Origin: an uncultured Chloroflexota bacterium
GTDB lineage: Bacteria; Chloroflexota; Dehalococcoidia; SAR202; UBA11138
Reading direction: 5' to 3'
Assembly (NCBI GenBank): GCA_913046025.1
Contig: CAJWRP010000127.1
Span: 1 to 6,572 of the forward strand
DNA length: 6,572 nucleotides
Shown: one piece after another, positions 1 through 5,782 of the stretch
How the letters are laid out: each line of letters begins with the position of its first letter
Numbering within the stretch: position 1 is the stretch's first letter
Made by a program: the position numbers and the translations under genes
Notes under the pieces: generated by a model
Seen by the model: the letters and a program-made list of their open reading frames with translations, nothing else
What the model was told of the DNA's origin: nothing
Databases searched by the model: none

Positions 1-1132
1 CCAATGCCTTGGCAGTGGCCTCTTGTATGCCCCGCGAGAGATCTGTATCAAATTCTGATGAGTTGGGCACAGCCATGTAGTCAACCTCGTAGCTGACTCC
101 AGGTATGTCCTTCAGAATCTCGTCAAGCTCTCCCCTTAGATAATCGTCGCTCTGGTGTGGCAACGTGCGCACGTCGCAGGTAAGCTTGATGGTTTCTGGA
201 ACGCTGTTGGATTTTATTCCGCCCTGAATAATGGTTGGTGTGACAGTCATTCGGGAGAGCGCACGCATCATTGAGGCGAACCTAGGGTTGTCGGGCTCTA
301 GATCGCTGATGATCTCGTCCACGTTGGCCGCCGACGGCTTATGCTCGATGGCAAAGTTAGAAAGGTAATCGAACAAGCTAGTGGAGGTATCTCGCTCTGG
401 CTCGTAGCTCTCCATGCGGCCAAGCACCTGGCTGAGACGGTACATGGCGTTGGTGCCCTGCCACGGTGTTGAAGCATGGGCGCTGGTGCCCTTAATCTCG
501 ATTTCGACCTGCAGGCGACCCTTCTCTCCGACTCCCAAAATATAGGTCAAGCCACTGGGAGAATCGATCGGCGTACCCCCGCCCTCGTTTACGGCGAAGG
601 GCGCCTTGAGCTTTTCGGGATGGTTTTCAGCCAACCAGCCGAAACCGTATCGGCCTCCGTGCTCCTCATCCGCTCCAGACACGAACCCCAGCGTGTCCTT
701 GAGCTGGATGCCGTTTCTCTTCAGCAAGCGCATGGCGTATAGCTGCGCCGTGAGAAGTCCTTTGCAGTCAGACGCGCCACGACCATAAATCCTGCCATCG
801 GCTATCGTTGCGCTAAATGGCGGATAGGTCCACTTCTCCTGCTCTTCCACTGGGACAACATCGGTGTGTGACATTAAGAGCAGACCTGTGTCGCCAGACG
901 TGCCGGGTATGCTGGAAATGATGTTGCCGCGATTGGGTGAAGCCTCAAGAATCTCTGATTCGATGCCGTCTACCGCTAGCCAGTCTCGGATGTATTCACA
1001 AACGGGGGTCTCGTTGCCGGTAGGCATAAAGCCGGTGTTAACAGAGGGGATTCTAACCAGCGCCTGCTCAAGGGCCACGATCTCGTCCCGCTGAGCATCC
1101 ACCTGTTCAAATAACTCATCTAGTGTTGGCAT
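1..1132 (-). CDS. M20-family metallo-amidohydrolase/peptidase (ArgE/DapE/aminoacylase-like), C-terminus outside window
   Basis: I translated this from the raw minus strand; the frame stays open from ATG at 1132 to the left edge, giving 377 residues. M20 enzymes are cytoplasmic di-zinc hydrolases that cleave N-acyl amino acids, N-succinyl-diaminopimelate or short peptides. The family signature is clear: SHTDVVP (metal ligand H89, D91), GRGASDCKG (bridging D122), ADEEHGG (general base E156, ligand E157) and NEGGG (ligand E183). The dimerisation ('lid') domain begins around residue 200 and carries the conserved histidine in TSAHAS (H219). The catalytic domain resumes near SNSVPETIKLTCDVRTLP (308-325). 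The last metal-binding histidine normally lies near the C-terminus and is not visible; compared with usual lengths of about 400-460 residues, some tens of residues are missing. The start is supported by AAGAGGAG six bases upstream. It lies 38 bases after the Nudix gene, so is probably co-transcribed. NEGGG suggests the aminoacylase/carboxypeptidase-like side of the family rather than classical DapE, but substrate cannot be assigned. No signal peptide is seen. Confidence 0.93.
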   Translation of the reverse strand, partial: MPTLDELFEQVDAQRDEIVALEQALVRIPSVNTGFMPTGNETPVCEYIRDWLAVDGIESEILEASPNRGNIISSIPGTSGDTGLLLMSHTDVVPVEEQEKWTYPPFSATIADGRIYGRGASDCKGLLTAQLYAMRLLKRNGIQLKDTLGFVSGADEEHGGRYGFGWLAENHPEKLKAPFAVNEGGGTPIDSPSGLTYILGVGEKGRLQVEIEIKGTSAHASTPWQGTNAMYRLSQVLGRMESYEPERDTSTSLFDYLSNFAIEHKPSAANVDEIISDLEPDNPRFASMMRALSRMTVTPTIIQGGIKSNSVPETIKLTCDVRTLPHQSDDYLRGELDEILKDIPGVSYEVDYMAVPNSSEFDTDLSRGIQEATAKAL

Positions 1133-1138
1133 CGAAAG

Positions 1139-1146
1139 CTCCTCTT
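1139..1146 (-). promoter_or_regulatory. Strong Shine-Dalgarno of the M20 hydrolase gene
   Basis: Read on the minus strand the bases are AAGAGGAG, followed by a six-base spacer (1138-1133) and ATG. This fixes the start of the M20 gene at 1132. Confidence 0.8.
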
Positions 1147-1170
1147 GAGGTAAAACAGTTGAATAATTGC

Positions 1171-1713
1171 CTAGGGTTTATCGAAGAGATAGGTGGCCAT
1201 AAGCAGCGCAGCGATGGTTTTGGCGTCTTGAATCTCGCCAACCCTGATTAGCCTGTCGATATTGGCAAGAGGGGTCCGGATTATTTCAATAGACTCGTCG
1301 TCGTCCGCGCTAAGCTTACTGGCTACTAGGTCCTTGGCCAAATAGGCGTATAGGAACTCTGTGCTGAAGCCGGGCGCAGACCAGAAACCGCCCATGGTGC
1401 GCATGTTTCTGCTGGCATAACCAACCTCTTCCTGTAGCTCACGCTGCGCACAGTCGTCAGGCGACTCGCCCTCTTCAACGCCGCCAGCCGGTGCCTCCAG
1501 AATGAACAGTTCCGTTGGGTAGCGGTATTGCCGCACCAGCAACACGTTGTCGTCTTCATCAATCGGGATGATGACGACTGCCGCAGAATGCTCTACGACT
1601 TCGCGTACAGACTGGCGTCCACTGGGAAGCAAGACCGTGTCAGATCTTATGTTAATGATCTTGCCCTGGTAGATAGACTGGGAGCTGATAAGCTGTTCAG
1701 GTTCCATGCTCAT
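1171..1713 (-). CDS. Nudix hydrolase, ADP-ribose pyrophosphatase type
   Basis: This 180-residue protein has a complete Nudix box at residues 77-99: G77, E83, then R91-E92-L-Q-E95-E96-V-G98, matching GX5EX7REUXEEXGU. The box glutamates bind the divalent metals that drive hydrolysis of a nucleoside diphosphate linked to another moiety. RQYRYP (61-66) and LEAPAGG (72-78) just before the box, and a proline (P114, in SAPGFSTE) about 15 residues after it, are typical of the ADP-ribose pyrophosphatase branch, which splits ADP-ribose to AMP and ribose 5-phosphate. Length is normal and no signal peptide is seen, so it should be cytoplasmic. Two starts are possible: ATG 1713 has GGAG directly abutting it, whereas ATG 1707 (removing two residues) has the same GGAG at an ideal six-base spacing, so 1707 is probably the true start. 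It sits about 30 bases downstream of the NAD kinase and 38 bases upstream of the M20 gene. Exact substrate (ADP-ribose, NADH or a sugar nucleotide) is inferred from family resemblance. Confidence 0.93.
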   Translation of the reverse strand: MSMEPEQLISSQSIYQGKIINIRSDTVLLPSGRQSVREVVEHSAAVVIIPIDEDDNVLLVRQYRYPTELFILEAPAGGVEEGESPDDCAQRELQEEVGYASRNMRTMGGFWSAPGFSTEFLYAYLAKDLVASKLSADDDESIEIIRTPLANIDRLIRVGEIQDAKTIAALLMATYLFDKP

Positions 1714-1717
1714 CTCC
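1714..1717 (-). promoter_or_regulatory. Shine-Dalgarno deciding the Nudix start
   Basis: The minus strand reads GGAG-ATGAGC-ATG. GGAG has no spacer to the first ATG (1713-1711) but a six-base spacer to the second (1707-1705). The second ATG is therefore the better initiation codon, giving a 178-residue protein. Confidence 0.55.
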
Positions 1718-1742
1718 GCTTCGATAATTTCTTATGGTCGCG

Positions 1743-2573
1743 CTAAAGGTTTTCCAGGCCCAGACGTCGAGTCAAGGCAGCGTAGAAAGTGCTCGGTGCA
1801 TGCGCTCTCAGAAAGCGTGTCGTGTACGGGCTACGCTTGATCGTCACTACGTCGTCTGGTTGTAGCCGCATGTCCGCAAAACCGTCTACGCTTAACACAG
1901 ACTCATGTGAATGGCCTGCATGCAGCTCTATGACCGAATAGTCTGGGAGGATAACGCCGTTGCTGAGTCCTGTGTGAGCCGCGACCGGTTGAATCAGCAT
2001 AGCTCGGGTTTCCGGGTACATTATGGGGCCACCCGCCGAAAGCGCGTAGCCTGTGCTGCCCGTAGCCGTGGAAACGATGACAGCATCCGCCCTGTAACTG
2101 GTTAGAGACACGCCATCAATAGTGGTCTCAATGTCCAGAAGTCCGCTGACACCAGCGCGCCCGACGACGACCTCGTTTAGTGCGTGTAAAGTAAGCCTAG
2201 GCTCCGAATCAGAGGGTCCTAAAACCGTCGTCTCCAGCATCATTCGTTCTTCTACTCTAAGCCCGTCGTTCAAATAATTGGGGAGCTTTTCAATCACATC
2301 CTCGACACGAATCTCGGCCATGAATCCAACGCGACCCATGTTGATGCCAACCATAGGAATCCGATAAGCCGCAATGACTCGCACAATTCGGAGTATGGTT
2401 CCGTCACCGCCGGCAACCACAATCACAGACGTATCCGACAGAACATCGCTCATATTTTCCAGTTCGCCGGCAGCACATTTCCAATGGTCCTTGGGCAAAT
2501 CAATGGACTTCTCAATCGTCTCAATCATTTCAGCGGTTATGGGCGACTGTGAATTATAGACAAGCCCTATCAT
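1743..2573 (-). CDS. nadK: NAD kinase (ATP/polyphosphate-dependent)
   Basis: NAD kinase phosphorylates the 2' hydroxyl of the adenosine ribose of NAD to make NADP, the only known route to NADP in bacteria; it is a soluble cytoplasmic enzyme. The 276-residue protein shows the whole family pattern: AGGDGT (54-59, catalytic aspartate D57), GINMGRVGF (76-84), ALNEVVVGR (131-139, with NE at 133-134 contacting NAD), YRADAVIVSTATGSTGY (160-176) ending in the conserved TGSTGY, then P196/H200 and SVDG (228-231). Length is usual for the bacterial form. Small departures: V82 where leucine is common in the GxxGF loop, AAH instead of the usual Pro-His near residue 200, and DGF where DGQ is common. ATG 2573 is the only sensible start, since a stop lies in frame upstream at 2622-2624 with no ATG, GTG or TTG between. 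The ribosome-binding site is weak (AAAGG eleven bases upstream) and lies in the loop of a potential hairpin. It is the first gene of a probable three-gene unit behind its own promoter. The symbol nadK (also ppnK) is secure by family. Confidence 0.96.
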   Translation of the reverse strand: MIGLVYNSQSPITAEMIETIEKSIDLPKDHWKCAAGELENMSDVLSDTSVIVVAGGDGTILRIVRVIAAYRIPMVGINMGRVGFMAEIRVEDVIEKLPNYLNDGLRVEERMMLETTVLGPSDSEPRLTLHALNEVVVGRAGVSGLLDIETTIDGVSLTSYRADAVIVSTATGSTGYALSAGGPIMYPETRAMLIQPVAAHTGLSNGVILPDYSVIELHAGHSHESVLSVDGFADMRLQPDDVVTIKRSPYTTRFLRAHAPSTFYAALTRRLGLENL

Positions 2574-2671
2574 CGAGCCACGTGCCTTTGCGAGACGTGG
2601 TCGGCGAATTGAGGAAACAGATCACAGGTCATTTTAGAGACTATTCGATTGTGAAACATTGGCATAATCAT
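2570..2671 (-). other. Possible 33-residue leader ORF overlapping the nadK start
   Basis: An open frame starting ATG-ATT-ATG-CCA runs for 33 codons and its TGA shares bases with the nadK ATG (an ATGA overlap). The peptide would begin MIMPMFHNRI and end QRHVAR. The ATGA overlap is a classic arrangement for translational coupling, but no Shine-Dalgarno precedes the first or any internal ATG, and an open frame this short is expected by chance. It resembles nothing I recognise. Treat it as a candidate only. Confidence 0.15.
2578..2600 (-). repeat. Perfect 6-bp inverted repeat / potential hairpin just before nadK
   Basis: On the minus strand CCACGT (2600-2595) and ACGTGG (2583-2578) are perfect reverse complements separated by eleven bases. 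The stem ends four bases before the nadK ATG, and the loop holds AAAGG, the only Shine-Dalgarno-like bases nearby. There is no following T-run, so it is not an intrinsic terminator. It may influence nadK initiation, but a 6-bp stem could be chance. Confidence 0.35.
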
Positions 2672-2695
2672 ATGGGTTATTTATACACTTTCGCG

Positions 2696-2722
2696 GACCC
2701 AGAAGCAGTCTAGCATCGGGTC
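2696..2722. repeat. Imperfect inverted repeat centred on the -10 box
   Basis: On the minus strand the arms GACCCGATGC (2722-2713) and GCTTCTGGGTC (2706-2696) flank the -10 hexamer TAGACT. The outer five bases pair perfectly (GACCC/GGGTC); the inner part pairs with one bulge, one G-T pair and one mismatch. The position suggests a repressor operator, or a hairpin in read-through nuo transcripts. No known operator is recognised. Confidence 0.3.
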
Positions 2723-2735
2723 TATGGAGTGTCAA
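2707..2735 (-). promoter_or_regulatory. Sigma70-type promoter for the nadK-Nudix-M20 unit
   Basis: Minus strand TTGACA (2735-2730) is a perfect -35 box; a 17-base spacer follows, then TAGACT (2712-2707), a 4-of-6 match to TATAAT. The -35 begins four bases after the nuoN stop codon. Transcription would start near 2700, giving a leader of about 125 bases before nadK. Perfect -35 plus optimal spacing in the right orientation makes it credible, though it is unproven and the consensus assumes a standard housekeeping sigma factor. Confidence 0.6.
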
Positions 2736-2739
2736 CGAA

Positions 2740-4230
2740 CTAGGAAATCAGTACGTCGGCTGCGGCTCTAGCCAGGTTAAGAAGTGGGGTAGGGTATATG
2801 CCGAAAAACAGTGTTGCCGCAAATGATACGCCTACTGCCAGGCGCATCGGGAATCCAAATCCGATCTTTGAATCGGACTCTGGCGCAGACAGGTACATGG
2901 CTTTGACCACTCGCAAATAATAATAAGCAGAAATCACACTGTTGATTACGCCGATCACCACAAGCCATGCTAGACCAGTATCGATGGCCGCACCAAACAG
3001 GTAAATCTTGGCCCAGAATCCAACACTTGGCGGTATGCCGGTCAGCGAGAGCATGGACAGAGTCAGGACGGCGGCCAGCAACGGGGCCCGTCTACCAAGT
3101 CCAGCGAAGGCATCAATATGGTCGCTTTTGATGTGATTGGTGATGGCTATGATGGCTGAAAAGGCTGCCAAGTTGGTTGCCGCGAAGCCCCCGAGATAGA
3201 AGAGCACCCCGGATGGCCCAAGCGTAGCGTCTCCTGATCTTGCCGAAACTGCGGCCAAACCCATCAGTATGTATCCAGCATGGGCAACAGTGCTGTAGCC
3301 CATCATTCGCTTGATGTTGTCTTGTTTAATCGCAACTAGGTTGCCCAGCGTCATAGAGAGGGCGCTGAGTACGGCGAATATGGCTCCCCAGTCCAAGCTC
3401 AGAATGTCCAACGGGAACGCTACATAGAAGACACGAAGTATGACCGCGAACCCGGCGGTCTTCGATGCCACGGAAAGAAACGCCGTAATTGGCGTGGGTG
3501 AACCTTCATAGACGTCGGGAGCCCACATCTGGAAAGGCACGCTGGCAATCTTAAATCCAAATCCAGCAATGATTAAGACGATGCCAAACAGCATCGCATT
3601 ACTGCCGAAGGGCGTGCCCGCCGTCAAACCCATTTGCGAAAGACGTTCCGCGATATCTGGTAGCGATGTGGTTCCAGTGAAGCCGTATACGATAACCATT
3701 CCGTATAGCAGCACCGCGGAGCTGATCGCACTGAGGATCAGGAATTTCAGTCCAGACTCAGTCGATTTGACGTCCCGATTAAATGCTGCCAGAGCCGCGA
3801 TAGGCAGAGCCGTCAGCTCCAACGATAAGTAGATCGTGATGAGATCCGTCGTTGATGCCAGCAGCATCATGCCGGTGGCTGAGAACAGGACCAGGGCGTA
3901 GTATTCGGCTTGGAATCGCTCGAACTTCTTTACGTAGTCGATTGATGCCAGTATTACCACGCCTACCGCTGCCAGAAGTATGAACTTTAAGAACAGGCTG
4001 AACTTGTCTACAACCAGCGTATCGAACAGCCCTGGCATCTGGTCCGGGCCGGTGCTGGCAAAACCAGACCACAGCGATATGCTGAAGGTCAGAGGTACGA
4101 TCAGTCCCACAACGGCAATGGCAGGTATGACGCCCTTCCGTTTGACCACCAGGTCTACGAGAATTATCAGGGCGCCCAGTGCCGCAAGGCTTAGCTCCGG
4201 TGATAGCAGGTAAAGGTCGTGAATACTCAT
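2740..4230 (-). CDS. nuoN: NADH-quinone oxidoreductase subunit N
   Basis: NuoN is one of three antiporter-like membrane subunits of complex I that form the proton-pumping arm. The 496-residue protein is almost wholly hydrophobic with spacing consistent with about 14 transmembrane helices. Charged residues forming the central proton path are present: E138 in SLELTALP, K162 in GLKFLILSA, K227 in GFGFKIASVPF, K257 in SVASKTAGF and K408 in GFWAKIYLF. The family hallmark PFQMWAPDVYEGSPTPITAF spans 232-251. LTGIPPSVGFWAK (396-408) marks the broken helix 12. Length is close to the usual 480-500. Start ATG 4230 follows the nuoM stop by four bases (TAG-CTAA-ATG) and has only a distant GAGG (13-base spacing), so translation is probably coupled to nuoM. 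It is the last nuo gene here, as is standard, and nothing looks degraded. Confidence 0.97.
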   Translation of the reverse strand: MSIHDLYLLSPELSLAALGALIILVDLVVKRKGVIPAIAVVGLIVPLTFSISLWSGFASTGPDQMPGLFDTLVVDKFSLFLKFILLAAVGVVILASIDYVKKFERFQAEYYALVLFSATGMMLLASTTDLITIYLSLELTALPIAALAAFNRDVKSTESGLKFLILSAISSAVLLYGMVIVYGFTGTTSLPDIAERLSQMGLTAGTPFGSNAMLFGIVLIIAGFGFKIASVPFQMWAPDVYEGSPTPITAFLSVASKTAGFAVILRVFYVAFPLDILSLDWGAIFAVLSALSMTLGNLVAIKQDNIKRMMGYSTVAHAGYILMGLAAVSARSGDATLGPSGVLFYLGGFAATNLAAFSAIIAITNHIKSDHIDAFAGLGRRAPLLAAVLTLSMLSLTGIPPSVGFWAKIYLFGAAIDTGLAWLVVIGVINSVISAYYYLRVVKAMYLSAPESDSKIGFGFPMRLAVGVSFAATLFFGIYPTPLLNLARAAADVLIS

Positions 4231-4234
4231 TTAG

Positions 4235-5770
4235 CTAATTCAGCCTCGCCTGCGCCACGCGTTCCAGGGAGTTAGCGATAGGTTCTATGCCGCTGGCGAA
4301 GACGTCAGAAATTAATGAGGGGTAGACGCCCACGACTATAATTGCAATGACAAGCACGGCGATGGGGACGAACTGCATACCAGAGGCGTCGGTGATATCT
4401 TCGAACCTCTCCTTGATGGGTCCGAACATCACCCTCTGAATCGTCCACAGTATGTAGCCAGCCGCGAAGACGACACCAGTAGTTCCTATCACAGTAGCCA
4501 ATGACCATACCTTGATGGTTCCAAGGAATACCATGATCTCTGCCGCGAACCCACTGGTACCTGGAAGACCGAGAGAGGCCAGACCAGCAACCATCAGTGC
4601 GATTGTTATAAAAGGCATGCGTTTGGCCAGTCCGCCCAGGTCTGGGATGTAGCGGGTGTGGGCCTTGTCATAAATGAAGCCCACCAGCAGGAAAAGCAGT
4701 CCAGTGATGGTTCCGTGTGTAAACATCTGCATCGAAGCGCCTGTCAGGCCTAAGGGCGACACGGAGCCAGCGACTCCAGCGACGGAGGCCAGTCCCAACA
4801 CCACGAAGCCCATGTGGCTTACACTGCTGTAGGCGATGAGTCGCTTCAGGTCCGTCTGTCGAAAAACCACAATCGCCCCGTAGACGATGTTGATTACACC
4901 AGCAGTCGCCAGTAACCACGCGACGCTGGTAACCACCTCAGGGAACATACTTATGGAGACGCGTATCATGCCGTACGCGCCCATCTTCAGCAGAACACCA
5001 GCCAGCATTACGCTCCCAGCGGTCGGTGCGTCTGTGTGGGCATCGGGTAGCCATGTGTGGAAGGGCCATAGTGGCAACTTCACCGCAAAGGCGACAAACA
5101 GAAGGGCGAATACCACCCCTGCTGGAAGCAGGAGGTTCGCACCCGCTATGGCAGCAGGTAGTTCAGTCATGTCGAAGGTGCCGGTGGAGAAGAACAGCAC
5201 CAGGATACCCACCAGCATCAACGCGCTGCCGAACAAGGTAAATATCAGGAATTTCATCGCTGAGAATTCCCGCTTGCTTCTGGGTTCACTCCCCCAAATG
5301 GAGATAAGGAAGAACATGGGCAGAAGCTCAAGCTCCCAAAACAGGAAGAAGAGCAGGAAGTCTAGAGATATGAACACGCCCATGACGCCGGTCTGCAGGG
5401 CCAGCAACCACATGAAGTATTCGCGAACTCGGAGGCCAATTCGCCACGACGCAAGCACCGCAACAAACCCCAGAAGTCCAGTCAGCAGGACTAGAGGTAC
5501 GCTTAGACCGTCCACTCCCATGAAGTACTGCACGGCGAAATCGCCGCCACCGCTTCCAGGAATCCAATCGCGAATTCTGTCGATCATCTGTACCCCACCC
5601 TTGGCGGAGTCGTATTTCGCAAAGATGACGACCGTTAATATCAGGTCTGCTGAGACGATAAGGGCGGCGAAGGTTCGGATCAGCTTATCGCCCCTAAGAA
5701 ATAGGGCGATCACGATTGCCCCTGCCAGCGGCAGGAAAACCGTTAATGTTAACAACCCGGAAAATTCCAA
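4235..5770 (-). CDS. nuoM: NADH-quinone oxidoreductase subunit M, TTG start
   Basis: NuoM is the middle antiporter-like subunit of the complex I membrane arm, between NuoN and NuoL. The 511-residue protein is hydrophobic and consistent with about 14 membrane helices. Diagnostic sequences are FFLFWELELLPMFFLI (141-156, with the key glutamate E146), FAVKLPLWPFHTWLPDAH (228-245, K231), APTAGSVMLAGVLLKMGAYG (248-267, K262) and the helix-12 segment PGTSGFAAEIMVF (403-415). E411 there is glutamate, as NuoM normally has, where NuoL and NuoN carry lysine; this separates it from its paralogues. Length matches the family. The start codon is TTG: AAGGA lies six bases upstream, an in-frame TAA sits just above, and the first ATG (residue 84) would delete the first helices. 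It begins 12 bases after nuoL and ends four bases before nuoN, so all three are co-transcribed. Confidence 0.97.
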   Translation of the reverse strand: MEFSGLLTLTVFLPLAGAIVIALFLRGDKLIRTFAALIVSADLILTVVIFAKYDSAKGGVQMIDRIRDWIPGSGGGDFAVQYFMGVDGLSVPLVLLTGLLGFVAVLASWRIGLRVREYFMWLLALQTGVMGVFISLDFLLFFLFWELELLPMFFLISIWGSEPRSKREFSAMKFLIFTLFGSALMLVGILVLFFSTGTFDMTELPAAIAGANLLLPAGVVFALLFVAFAVKLPLWPFHTWLPDAHTDAPTAGSVMLAGVLLKMGAYGMIRVSISMFPEVVTSVAWLLATAGVINIVYGAIVVFRQTDLKRLIAYSSVSHMGFVVLGLASVAGVAGSVSPLGLTGASMQMFTHGTITGLLFLLVGFIYDKAHTRYIPDLGGLAKRMPFITIALMVAGLASLGLPGTSGFAAEIMVFLGTIKVWSLATVIGTTGVVFAAGYILWTIQRVMFGPIKERFEDITDASGMQFVPIAVLVIAIIVVGVYPSLISDVFASGIEPIANSLERVAQARLN

Positions 5771-5776
5771 GCTAAA

Positions 5777-5781
5777 TCCTT
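5777..5781 (-). promoter_or_regulatory. Shine-Dalgarno supporting the TTG start of nuoM
   Basis: The minus strand reads TAA-TAAGGATTTAGC-TTG: the nuoL stop codon, then AAGGA with a six-base spacer to TTG at 5770-5768. An in-frame TAA (5781-5779) upstream excludes any earlier start. Confidence 0.8.
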
Positions 5782-5782
5782 A

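Larger units (their letters stand above)
2574..2739 (-). other. Intergenic region between nuoN and nadK
   Basis: This 166-base gap is the only sizeable non-coding interval in the window. It contains a sigma70-like promoter just after the nuoN stop, an imperfect dyad around its -10 element, an AT-rich stretch (about 2664-2690), a possible 33-codon ORF and a small hairpin next to the nadK start. I see no GC-rich hairpin followed by T residues, so no intrinsic terminator for the nuo operon, and no tRNA or recognisable riboswitch. Confidence 0.7.

Noticed and set aside
476..1094. Several plus-strand open frames of 60-90 codons in the left part of the window
   Set aside because: The opposite strand encodes an uninterrupted M20 hydrolase with all its motifs, so these are shadows.
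2664..2690. Second promoter using TATAAA or TATGAT in the AT-rich stretch
   Set aside because: No acceptable -35 hexamer lies 16-18 bases upstream of either candidate, unlike the TTGACA/TAGACT pair.
2574..2739. Intrinsic terminator after nuoN
   Set aside because: Inverted repeats are present, but none is a GC-rich stem followed by a T-run on the minus strand.
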